A stretch of 64,000 nt of DNA. Origin: Fibrobacter succinogenes (GTDB lineage Bacteria; Fibrobacterota; Fibrobacteria; Fibrobacterales; Fibrobacteraceae). Location: contig CACWJY010000003.1 of assembly GCA_902761355.1 (NCBI GenBank), positions 1 through 64,000 of the forward strand, given 5' to 3'. Made by a program: the position numbers and the translations under genes. Below the pieces are notes generated by a model. The model was not told where the DNA came from and made no database searches. It saw only the letters and a list, made by a program, of their open reading frames with translations. Each line of letters starts with the position of its first letter. Position 1 is the first letter of the stretch. This document shows positions 8,307-15,508 of this stretch, in pieces.

Positions 8307-8740
8307 CAGTGCACTCCTCCCTTATGCGCAGGCATCTGAGACTGCGCCCTTTTAGGGACATTCACCATTTTAGGCGCAGGATTTTTCGGAGCATTTTTAG
8401 CATCATCAGCAGCATTTGGCTCCGAAGGAATCGCCAACAGCGAATCGATACGGGCGTTCACCGCCTTCTGGAACGGCACCCACTGAAGTTCGTCACTCAA
8501 GATTTCGTCGGTCTTGGCAAGGAACTGTTCGCGGGTGTAACCCGCCGCCTTCAGGGCGTCTTGACGCACCAGACGGGCCTGTGGAGAATCCTTGCCATAT
8601 GTGAGTTCTGCAACGCGCAGTTCCACAAACAAGTTCACAAACTTCTGGTCGACCGTAACTTCACCACTACAGCCGCTCATGCCAAAAGCCGCACTAAAAA
8701 GCAAAGCGGCTACAAGAAGATGCCGGATCAAGTCCGGCAT
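8306..8740 (-). CDS. Predicted lipoprotein whose start lies in a REP-like palindrome
   Basis: About 144 aa when started at 8740, where MPDLIRH leads into a hydrophobic segment ending in the lipobox MSGC. A longer start at 8782 is possible but would give an unusually long signal peptide. The mature region starts with EVTVDQKFVNLFVELRVAEL and the C-terminus is proline and alanine rich. The first seven residues are encoded by a palindrome (8720-8740) typical of intergenic repeats. No clear ribosome site is seen for either start. First gene of the thioredoxin/GT2/barrel operon and directly after ftsY. Confidence 0.7.
   Translation of the reverse strand: MPDLIRHLLVAALLFSAAFGMSGCSGEVTVDQKFVNLFVELRVAELTYGKDSPQARLVRQDALKAAGYTREQFLAKTDEILSDELQWVPFQKAVNARIDSLLAIPSEPNAADDAKNAPKNPAPKMVNVPKRAQSQMPAHKGGVH
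8720..8740. repeat. REP-like palindrome
   Basis: ATGCCGGA (8720-8727) and TCCGGCAT (8733-8740) form a perfect 8-bp inverted repeat with a 5-bp loop, the widespread 'CCGGATCAAGTCCGG' type of intergenic repeat. It overlaps the start of the lipoprotein gene at 8306-8740. Confidence 0.8.
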
Positions 8741-8797
8741 GACACGCGGGCCTGATAAAAGTTTTCCGACATTCCTCAACATATCTACAGCACTCGA

Positions 8798-9721
8798 TTA
8801 CTGATTGTTTTCTTCTAGGGCGTTTTCGAAAAGGCCTTCCACGTATTCGGCCTTGCTAAAGGGTACCAGCTGATCGATGCGTTCGCCCATACCAATCCAG
8901 CGGATAGGAATCTGCAGCGAACTTGCAATCGAAAGCACCGCGCCGCCACGGGCCGTACCATCGAGCTTGGTCACCACGAGGCCGGTGAGCGGGAAACTCT
9001 GGTTGAAGATTTTCGTCTGATTGATGGTGTTCTGTCCGGTGTTGCCGTCGATGACAAGCCACATATCGTGCGGCATCGCCGGATCCACCTTCTTGATGAC
9101 ACGGACAATCTTCTTGAGTTCTTCCATCAGGTAGTCTTTATTGTGCAGACGGCCGGCGGTATCAATCAGCACCACGTCGCAGCCGCGGGCCACCGCCGCA
9201 TTGCAGGCATCAAAAGCCACTGCCGCCGGGTCGGAACCTTCCTGGTGCTTCACGAACTCGGCACCAGAGCGCTCCGCCCAGGTTTCAAGCTGGTCAATAG
9301 CCGCTGCACGGAACGTATCGCAAGCGGCAATCATCACCTTCTTGCCCTCGTCCTTGAGGCGGGCGGCAAGCTTGCCGATGGTGGTCGTCTTTCCGGCACC
9401 ATTCACGCCGATGACCAGGACCACATGCGGCTTGCCCTTGAGTTCGAACGGCGGAGGGTCCTTCAAGAGGCGTTCCGCTTCGCTACGCATGATGTCGAGC
9501 ACCTGTTCGGTCGTGAGCGACTTGCCCAGAGCCTGTTCACGAAGCGCATCGGTCAGCAAAAATGCGGCCTCGACGCCCACGTCGGCCTTGATCAGGTGTT
9601 CCTCGAGCTCTTCAAGAGTATCGTCTGTAATTTTTCCGGCACCGACAATTCCCTTGAGTTCGCCCATCAGGGCGTCGCGGGTCTTGGCAAGGCCGCTCTT
9701 AATGGCAGAAAAAAGTCCCAT
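8798..9721 (-). CDS. ftsY: Signal recognition particle receptor FtsY
   Basis: 307-aa SRP GTPase that docks ribosome-SRP complexes at the membrane. The N domain ([31 protein letters not shown]) is followed by the G domain: G1 [15 protein letters not shown] near residue 110, [16 protein letters not shown]3 [10 protein letters not shown]4 [10 protein letters not shown] and [13 protein letters not shown]. The acidic A domain of the E. coli protein is absent, as in many bacteria. It lies 21 bp downstream of clpP on the same strand. Confidence 0.96.
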   Translation of the reverse strand: MGLFSAIKSGLAKTRDALMGELKGIVGAGKITDDTLEELEEHLIKADVGVEAAFLLTDALREQALGKSLTTEQVLDIMRSEAERLLKDPPPFELKGKPHVVLVIGVNGAGKTTTIGKLAARLKDEGKKVMIAACDTFRAAAIDQLETWAERSGAEFVKHQEGSDPAAVAFDACNAAVARGCDVVLIDTAGRLHNKDYLMEELKKIVRVIKKVDPAMPHDMWLVIDGNTGQNTINQTKIFNQSFPLTGLVVTKLDGTARGGAVLSIASSLQIPIRWIGMGERIDQLVPFSKAEYVEGLFENALEENNQ

Positions 9722-9742
9722 CAGAAAAATTCCGTAAAAACG

Positions 9743-10324
9743 TTAAACCAGGCTTTCAACCTTGTCGACCAGGCCGTAGGCCTTGGCCTCTTCGGCACTC
9801 ATGAAGTTGTCGCGTTCGGTGTCGCGGTCGATTTCTTCCATGGTGTGTCCAGACGTTTCGGCAAGGATCTTGCCCGTAATGTTACGGATACGGAGCATTT
9901 CTTCGGCCTGAATCTGGATGTCGCTTGCAGGAGCGACAATTTCACCGTGAATGAGCGGCTGGTGAATCATGATGCGGGCATTCGGCCACGCCACACGCTT
10001 GCCCTTGGCCCCCGAAGTCAAAAGCACGGCACCCATCGAGGCTGCCTGGCCGCAGCAAACCGTGACCACATCACTCTGGATAGCGTTCATGCAGTCATAA
10101 ATGGCAAGACCACTGGAAATCACGCCACCCGGGCTATTGATAAAGAAATAGATATCGTCGTGATTCAGCGAGTCCAGGTACAGGAGCTGTTTGACGATGC
10201 GTTCGGCACTTTCGTCATCGACACCGCCCCACAAAAAAATCTTGCGCTTGGAAGCGAGAAATTCTTCGGCCTTCTTCATGATTTCGGAAGGGGCCTTCTC
10301 ATTCTTTTCGTTGCAATCAGCCAT
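9743..10324 (-). CDS. clpP: ATP-dependent Clp protease proteolytic subunit
   Basis: 193-aa serine peptidase. The nucleophile Ser is in GQAASMGA, the His in ARIMIHQP and the Asp in the ERDNFMS segment; FINSPGGVISSGLAIYDCM matches the oligomer handle region. The start at 10324 is chosen because AAGGA stands 7-8 nt upstream; an in-frame ATG at 10345 lacks this. The partner ATPase gene clpX is not adjacent. ftsY follows at 21 bp. Confidence 0.95.
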   Translation of the reverse strand: MADCNEKNEKAPSEIMKKAEEFLASKRKIFLWGGVDDESAERIVKQLLYLDSLNHDDIYFFINSPGGVISSGLAIYDCMNAIQSDVVTVCCGQAASMGAVLLTSGAKGKRVAWPNARIMIHQPLIHGEIVAPASDIQIQAEEMLRIRNITGKILAETSGHTMEEIDRDTERDNFMSAEEAKAYGLVDKVESLV

Positions 10325-10478
10325 AAATAATCCTTTTTGTTCCATTATAATTTAGAAAAATCAACATGTCCGCGAGATTGCGGATAGAGCCATTCCAAGC
10401 CATTTACCCCTTCAAGGTCAAGGTGACAGGGAACATCGAATAACAAAACAAGTCTTCCTCGTCTGAAAAGAGTATTTC

Positions 10479-10484
10479 TATATT
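10479..10484 (+). promoter_or_regulatory. -10 element just upstream of aroD
   Basis: TATATT at 10479-10484 ends 7 bp before the ATG at 10492 and 13 bp before the ATG at 10498. There is no ribosome-binding sequence, and the -35 is weak. A leaderless transcript is inferred. Confidence 0.4.
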
Positions 10485-10491
10485 TGCGCGC

Positions 10492-11256
10492 ATGCCCATG
10501 GATTCCGCAAAATACCTCGTGGGGCTTGTTGGCCCCGAAGTCCTCGAAGCCGCCGAAAAAGACCTCTTTCACCCGGTGCGCCTAGACCTGGACTGTTGCG
10601 GTGCGCTCGAAATCCGCTACGATTTTTTCGACGAATCGGAGTGGGTTAATTTGTCTAAAAGAGTCCGCAGTATCGCTCCGGACAAGTTGCAGATAGGAAC
10701 CATCCGGCTAAAGCGCGACGGCGGCAAATTTGCCGATACACGCGCCATCGAACGCCTAAAGTTGTGGGAAACCATTCTTGGTGCAGACCAAGTCCCCGAA
10801 TGGCTCGACCTGGAACGCGACTGCCTTAACGATTTCAAGGCGCTCAACGACATGGCCCGCCCCAAGGGCGTAAGCCTGCTTATCTCGGAGCACAACTTTG
10901 TGCGCATTCCAAACGAAATCGAACTAGAGGCCTTTGCCGGCGACGTCAAGCGCGTTGGCGCCCAGGGGCTAAAGATTGCCGCCATGAGCAACTCCGACAA
11001 CGACTGTGACCGCCTATACAAGTTCGCAAAGAAATTCAGCAAAAAATTCCAGATGTTCGCCGCCTTCGGCATGGGCGAAACGGGCAGGGTAAGCCGCCTG
11101 TGGTCCCTTAAAGAAGGCTGCAACCTTACTTACGGGTCTATCGGACGCTCCGAGGCCCCCGGCCAGATAGACGTCTCGATTATGGACCGGGCGCTGGACC
11201 AGTTCGAAAGCATGAACTCCCAGATAGAAATTTTGGCGTTTTTGAACCAATTTTAA
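10492..11256 (+). CDS. aroD: 3-dehydroquinate dehydratase, type I
   Basis: 254-aa enzyme of the shikimate pathway converting 3-dehydroquinate to 3-dehydroshikimate. The type I signature is seen: catalytic His in LISEHNFVRIP (near residue 142), Schiff-base Lys in GLKIAAMS (near 163), then GMGETGRVSRL and TYGSIGRSEAPGQID near the C-terminus. Similarity is moderate; for example the usual SxHDF is SEHNF. A second ATG two codons later (10498) is also possible. Confidence 0.88.
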   Translation: MPMDSAKYLVGLVGPEVLEAAEKDLFHPVRLDLDCCGALEIRYDFFDESEWVNLSKRVRSIAPDKLQIGTIRLKRDGGKFADTRAIERLKLWETILGADQVPEWLDLERDCLNDFKALNDMARPKGVSLLISEHNFVRIPNEIELEAFAGDVKRVGAQGLKIAAMSNSDNDCDRLYKFAKKFSKKFQMFAAFGMGETGRVSRLWSLKEGCNLTYGSIGRSEAPGQIDVSIMDRALDQFESMNSQIEILAFLNQF

Positions 11257-11354
11257 GGTTTTTTGATATTTTTTTCGTTCATAAGGGCCATTTTACGCCC
11301 GAACGGCATTTTTTTTACTAAATATCTATAGAGATATTCAAAAAGGAAGTCATT

Positions 11355-11819
11355 ATGCGCCTTTCCGAAAGGTTTGTCGACAATTGCATTCTGATTAACT
11401 CCAAGAGCTCGTCCAAGGAAGAAATCCTGAACGAACTCGTGGATACGCTTTGCAGTGCCTACAAATTGGACCACCGCAATGAAATCTTTGATGCCGTATG
11501 GACTCGCGAACAGAGCCGTTCCACCGGTATCGGTTGTGGACTGGCCGTACCCCACGCCAAGATTGACTGCGTGGACCGCATGTGCATGGCTGCCGCCACC
11601 ATCGAGAACGGGCTGGATTTTGCCTCGTTCGACGGTGAACCGGTGTACCTGATTATCCTGATCGTAAGCCCCGGCAATACCGTAGGACCGCACCTCAAGG
11701 CCCTCTCCTCTGTCAGCCGCCTTTTGGCCGACGGTGGTGTCCGCAAGGACCTGATTGCTTCCAAGGACCCGGCCGAATTCCTGACCATCCTCCGCGCTGC
11801 CGAAGACAAATACCTGTAA
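11355..11819 (+). CDS. PTS EIIA domain protein (PtsN/fructose type)
   Basis: 154-aa single EIIA domain. The phosphorylated His is in GIGCGLAVPHAKIDC (near residue 66). The overall pattern (SSKEEILNELVDTL, RSTGIGCGLAVPHA, LIVSPGNTVGPHLKAL) fits the PTS_EIIA_2 family. Without EIIB or EIIC neighbours it is more likely regulatory than a sugar transporter subunit. A GGAAG ribosome site precedes the ATG. Confidence 0.85.
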   Translation: MRLSERFVDNCILINSKSSSKEEILNELVDTLCSAYKLDHRNEIFDAVWTREQSRSTGIGCGLAVPHAKIDCVDRMCMAAATIENGLDFASFDGEPVYLIILIVSPGNTVGPHLKALSSVSRLLADGGVRKDLIASKDPAEFLTILRAAEDKYL

Positions 11820-11826
11820 CCGCCCC

Positions 11827-11855
11827 TTGACAGCCTAGAAAAAGTTTTCTATAAT
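11827..11855 (+). promoter_or_regulatory. Consensus sigma-70 promoter of tRNA-Val
   Basis: TTGACA (11827-11832) and TATAAT (11850-11855) are separated by exactly 17 bp. The expected start is about 6 nt before the tRNA. Confidence 0.92.
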
Positions 11856-11867
11856 TGCGCCTACCTC

Positions 11868-11942
11868 GGACGGTTAGCTCAGTTGGTTTAGAGCGCTGCT
11901 TTCACACGGCAGAGGTCACTGGTTCAAATCCAGTACCGTCCA
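11868..11942 (+). tRNA. tRNA-Val (anticodon CAC)
   Basis: Acceptor GGACGGT pairs with ACCGTCC (discriminator A). The D-arm is TAGCTCAGTTGGTTTAGAGC, the anticodon stem CTGCT/GGCAG encloses loop TTCACAC (anticodon CAC) and the T-loop is GTTCAAA. The transcription unit has its own promoter and terminator. Confidence 0.95.
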
Positions 11943-11947
11943 CTCAA

Positions 11948-11975
11948 AAGGCTTCCTACCCCGGAGGCTTTTTTT
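11948..11975 (+). terminator. Terminator of tRNA-Val
   Basis: A stem of about 8 bp (AGGCTTCC with GGAGGCTT, including G-T pairing) is followed by seven T. Confidence 0.75.
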
Positions 11976-12040
11976 GTTTGATGGTCGATTTTGTTATTTT
12001 GTCGGTGCAACGGATAAATGTCTTTACGCATCTAAAGAGC

Positions 12041-13348
12041 ATGATCAACAACAGAGCTTTATATACCGGAATCCTCGCGGCCGCCGTCCTGTGGACCTCG
12101 AGCCTCGCCCAGAGCACCTGGACGCTCGAAGACTGTCTTAAGCAGGCCAAAAAGGCGAGCCTCAAGCTGGAATCCGCAAAACTCCGCGAACAGTCTGCCG
12201 AAATTTCTGTAAAGCAGGCCAAGTCGGGCAACTCCCCGACCGTAAGCGCGAGCATCCAGAACACGCTCTACGACCACCCCTTTGTCGACAACGAAGACCA
12301 CTACCGCCTGAACCTCGGGATTTCGGGGTCCTATACGCTGTGGGACGGCGGAGCCACCAGCCTGAACGTAGAATCCAAGACGCTTTCTAAAGAAGCGACC
12401 GCCCTTGCCACGCAGCAGACCGAACGCAGCGTGCAAGAAAGCGTACTGAACGCCTACATGAGCCTGCTCGCCGCAAACGAGAATCTGCGTACGGCAGATG
12501 CTTCGGTAGAACTCGCACAAGCGGAATTCGAACACTACAGCAAGCTGTTTGACGCCGGTTCCATTACCAAGAAAGACCTAACCCAGTCGCAATCCAACGT
12601 GCTGCAGAAGCAGACCTCGCAGCTGACCGCCCAGCTCTCCGTCAGCACTGCCAAGACGACACTCCGCCAACTTCTGGAACTTGACGACAGCGCCGATTTC
12701 CAGATAACCGCCCCCGAAACAAGTATCGAGAACCCCGATTCGCTCCCGCCGCTCCCCGACTACGCGCAACTCAAGGCCGACGCACAAAACGCGAACCCCG
12801 GCCTAAAGTCAGACAGCATCTCTGTCCGCGCCGCGCAAAAGAACACCCAGGTCGCCGGCAAGGGCAGCTCCATTACCGTGACCCTCGGGGCAAACTCCAG
12901 CACCGGCCTGCAGGCATGGAAATCCAAAGCCTACAAGGACCAGCTCAAGTACGGTTGGCAAAACTCGATAACGCTCGGCATCAACATCCCGATTATCGAC
13001 GGCGGCGCCACCGCGAACAAGGTGCTACAGGCCCAGGTCAGCGAGACCGAATCGCAGGTGAGCCTCAAAGAAGACCTCAAGACCCTCGAAAATAACATCG
13101 AAAAGCTCTACCTGAACGCCGTGAGCGCCGACATGCAGTGGAAATCGGCCATATTGCAGGTCGAGGCCGAAAACGAGGCCCTTTCCGTCGCCGAGGAACA
13201 GCGCAACGCCGGTTCACTCACCTACACCGACTTCCTGACCCAGAAAAACAACCTGGAAAAGGCAAAAATCACGCTCACCAACGCCAAGTACACAAGCCTG
13301 CTCTCTAGAAAGCTGCTGGAGCTTTACCAGGGAAAGCTGGATTATTAG
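12041..13348 (+). CDS. TolC-family outer-membrane channel protein
   Basis: 435-aa protein starting at 12041; the longer open frame would run through the tRNA-Val gene. A signal peptide (ALYTGILAAAVLWTSSLAQS) is followed by two outer-membrane-efflux repeats with long helical segments (LEDCLKQAKKASLKLESAKL, YSKLFDAGSITKKDLTQSQS, AEEQRNAGSLTYTDFLTQKN) and strand motifs such as GWQNSITLGINIPIIDGG. It should form the trimeric outer-membrane duct for a type I secretion or efflux pump. No inner-membrane partner is adjacent. A terminator follows. Confidence 0.92.
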   Translation: MINNRALYTGILAAAVLWTSSLAQSTWTLEDCLKQAKKASLKLESAKLREQSAEISVKQAKSGNSPTVSASIQNTLYDHPFVDNEDHYRLNLGISGSYTLWDGGATSLNVESKTLSKEATALATQQTERSVQESVLNAYMSLLAANENLRTADASVELAQAEFEHYSKLFDAGSITKKDLTQSQSNVLQKQTSQLTAQLSVSTAKTTLRQLLELDDSADFQITAPETSIENPDSLPPLPDYAQLKADAQNANPGLKSDSISVRAAQKNTQVAGKGSSITVTLGANSSTGLQAWKSKAYKDQLKYGWQNSITLGINIPIIDGGATANKVLQAQVSETESQVSLKEDLKTLENNIEKLYLNAVSADMQWKSAILQVEAENEALSVAEEQRNAGSLTYTDFLTQKNNLEKAKITLTNAKYTSLLSRKLLELYQGKLDY

Positions 13349-13389
13349 TTTTACAAGACGATACTCGCAAAAAGAAACATTGAATGTTG

Positions 13390-13417
13390 CGCCCCTGAAA
13401 CAAGGGGCGTTTCTTTT
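13390..13417 (+). terminator. Terminator after the TolC-family gene
   Basis: A 7-bp G+C-rich stem (13390-13396 with 13103-style complement at 13403-13409) has a 6-nt loop and is followed by TTCTTTTT. Confidence 0.7.
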
Positions 13418-13496
13418 TGGATAAAGCAACCGTCATGAACTGCCCCAAGGCTGCATTTGGCATGCAATTCTGCTGTTTTACGCCGCGCAAAAAAAA

Positions 13497-13513
13497 TTGG
13501 CATGCCTTTTGCT
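13497..13513 (+). promoter_or_regulatory. Candidate sigma-54 (-24/-12) promoter of hsp20
   Basis: TTGGCATGCCTTTTGCT has the GG and GC dinucleotides at the -24/-12 spacing and fits TGGCAC-N5-TTGCW with one mismatch. A similar TTGGCATGC stands 40 bp upstream (about 13457) but with the GC one base out of register. The leader to the ATG would be about 75 nt. Confidence 0.45.
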
Positions 13514-13596
13514 ACTAAGGGGGTGTAAACAAAAACAGGGTGCCAAGCCGAGGCAAACCGCCAAAGATTGGACCCACATCCAAAGAGGTTAAAATT

Positions 13597-13968
13597 ATGA
13601 CACAGTTTATTCCGAGCACTTTCTACGGTATCCAGAACTTCCTTGACAACTTGAACGCCTGCAACGCCCAGAACGAATGCTGCTACACGCCCAAGGCCGA
13701 CTACTATGAAGTCGACAACGGCTTCATGCTCGAAGTCGAGCTCCCGGGCGTTAAAAAGGAAGACTTGGACATCCAGGTCGAAAAGAACATCATCACCGTC
13801 AAGGCAACCCGTGCCCGCAAGGAAAGCAAGTGCACCTACGAACGCAGCTTCCGCCTGGCCGACGACATTGACACCGAGAACATCAAGGTCTCCCTCGAAA
13901 ACGGTGTGTTGTCATTCGCCCTGTCGAAAAAGCAGGCTGCGGCAGCCCGCAAGCTGACAATCGACTAA
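13597..13968 (+). CDS. hsp20: Small heat-shock protein, Hsp20/alpha-crystallin family
   Basis: 123-aa ATP-independent chaperone. The alpha-crystallin domain covers most of the protein: MLEVELPGVKKEDLDIQVEK, the ERSFRLADDID strand and ENGVLSFALSKK. The N-terminal arm is short and includes CNACNAQNECC, four cysteines that are unusual in this family. The start at 13597 has an AAAGAGG ribosome site. A terminator shared with the convergent glycosyltransferase follows. Confidence 0.93.
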   Translation: MTQFIPSTFYGIQNFLDNLNACNAQNECCYTPKADYYEVDNGFMLEVELPGVKKEDLDIQVEKNIITVKATRARKESKCTYERSFRLADDIDTENIKVSLENGVLSFALSKKQAAAARKLTID

Positions 13969-13996
13969 CCATTGTTCTCCATCACACTCCTAAAGC

Positions 13997-14026
13997 AAAA
14001 GAAGGTCCCTCACGGGGCCTTCTTTT
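13997..14026. terminator. Bidirectional terminator between hsp20 and the GT4 gene
   Basis: AAAAGAAGGTCCC and GGGGCCTTCTTTT form a 13-bp stem with a T-run on both strands, between convergent genes. Confidence 0.85.
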
Positions 14027-14057
14027 AGTTTGTATTCAGCTTGCTTTCAGAAAGCGA

Positions 14058-15287
14058 CTACCGCTTGCCATCACGTCTGTAACGTTCGATGCATTCCTGA
14101 TAGAAGTCGAAGGTCTGCTTGGCAATCGACTTCCAGCTAAACACGTCGATGGCGCGCTTACGGCTGACTTCGCCCATTTTCTTCGCCAGTTCCGGATTTT
14201 CAAGAATCTTGTTGAGTTTGTTCGCAAAATCAGTCTGGAATGCCTTCGGGTCGGCCGGTTCAAAATCCGTTTCGGACTTGGCCTTGAGCGGAACCAGGAA
14301 TCCGGTTTCGCCGTCCACGATGATTTCGGGAATGCCGCCCACCGCAGATCCCACCACCGGAGTGCCGCAGCTCATGGCTTCGAGGTTGATGATGCCGAAA
14401 GGTTCGTAGAGCGAAGGCGTTGCAAACACGGTCGCATGGCTGTAAAGCACGCGGAGTTCTTCGTGCGGAACGGCTTCCTGAATCCAGACCACGCCGTCGC
14501 GAGTCTTCTGCACTTCTTCAATGAGCGACTTGCATTCATCGGCAAGTTCGATGGTATCGGGAGCGCCGGCGCAGAGCACCACCTGGGCACTCTTGTCGAT
14601 CTGCGGAATCGCCTGAATCAGCTGGCTGATGCCTTTCTGGCGTGTGATGCGGCCCACGAACAGCACATACGGACGCTTCGGGTCGACGCCCCACTTTTCG
14701 AGGATTTTTTCATCGAAAGTCGGAGCATAAAAGTCCGGATCGATTCCGTTGTAAATCACCTTCACGCGGTCTTCGGGAACACCGTAAAGTTTCATCACGT
14801 CGCGCTTCATGCCCTCACTCACGGCAATCACGCCATCGGCCGCATCGTAAGCAGTGCGTTCAATCCAGCAACTCATGGCGTAGCCACCATCGCCCAACTG
14901 CTCGGCCTTCCACGGACGGTGCGGTTCGAGTGAATGCGTCGTGAGAATCAGCGGGCACTGCAAAAGACGGCTGGCGAGCACGCCGCCAAAATGGCTGTAC
15001 CATGTATGACAGTGAATGACATCGATATTGTCAAGCGCGGCGGCCCACTGGAGGTTAATGTCCAGCGGCTTGAAAATCTTCTGGAATCGGTCATCGTGCG
15101 GGTTCAAGCCCAGCTTGCGAGAAAACCCGATTGCACGGATATTGTCCTTGTCTTCGTCTTGCACGCCAAAGCAGCGCGCCTCGATGTGGCAAAGCTTCGC
15201 AAGTTCCTGCGTCAGGAACTTAACATGGATACCTGCGCCGCCATAAATTTCCGGCGGGAATTCGTTCGTCAAAATTGCTGCATTCAT
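14058..15287 (-). CDS. glgA: GT4 glycosyltransferase of glycogen synthase type
   Basis: 409-aa retaining GT-B enzyme. It has the N-terminal motif EFPPEIYGGAGIHV (GGxG donor site), CHTWYSHFGG, TTHSLEPHRPWK, the Rossmann C-domain YVLFVGRITRQKGI and the catalytic E-x7-E segment ATPSLYEPFGIINLEAMSCG. It resembles the actinobacterial-type GlgA/GlgM group (GT4) rather than the GT5 enzyme, so it may use ADP-glucose for glycogen or for maltose-1-phosphate. Fibrobacter stores glycogen, which fits. Transcribed alone. Confidence 0.85.
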   Translation of the reverse strand: MNAAILTNEFPPEIYGGAGIHVKFLTQELAKLCHIEARCFGVQDEDKDNIRAIGFSRKLGLNPHDDRFQKIFKPLDINLQWAAALDNIDVIHCHTWYSHFGGVLASRLLQCPLILTTHSLEPHRPWKAEQLGDGGYAMSCWIERTAYDAADGVIAVSEGMKRDVMKLYGVPEDRVKVIYNGIDPDFYAPTFDEKILEKWGVDPKRPYVLFVGRITRQKGISQLIQAIPQIDKSAQVVLCAGAPDTIELADECKSLIEEVQKTRDGVVWIQEAVPHEELRVLYSHATVFATPSLYEPFGIINLEAMSCGTPVVGSAVGGIPEIIVDGETGFLVPLKAKSETDFEPADPKAFQTDFANKLNKILENPELAKKMGEVSRKRAIDVFSWKSIAKQTFDFYQECIERYRRDGKR

Positions 15288-15468
15288 AATTCAGTTATCA
15301 ATAAGAAGTTAAAAGTAAACCGTGGTTAGAAACTAGGGGTTAGTTTTCGTCGATAATTATAAAAAACAAGACCATCTCAAGCACATTCGATACACCCAAA
15401 AACAAAAAAATTTCTGTATACACAAACTAATTTCGCCCTTCGAAATGTTGCTTTTATGTTACAAATTC

Positions 15469-15474
15469 TATATT
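15469..15474 (+). promoter_or_regulatory. -10 element of the collagen-like lipoprotein gene
   Basis: TATATT is followed by TGGCGC and then an AAGGAG ribosome site before the ATG at 15509. A TTGCTT at 15448-15453 could be the -35, with a short 15-bp spacer. The rest of 15288-15508 is A+T-rich and shows no gene. Confidence 0.4.
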
Positions 15475-15508
15475 TGGCGCAAAAATAATCAAAAAGGAGT
15501 CAAAAATC

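Noticed and set aside
9068..10330. 420-codon plus-strand open frame opposite ftsY and clpP
   Set aside because: Antisense shadow of two well-recognised genes with no family features.
11855..12040. Open frame running through the tRNA-Val gene into the TolC-family gene
   Set aside because: It is the in-frame upstream extension; the signal peptide starts at 12041.
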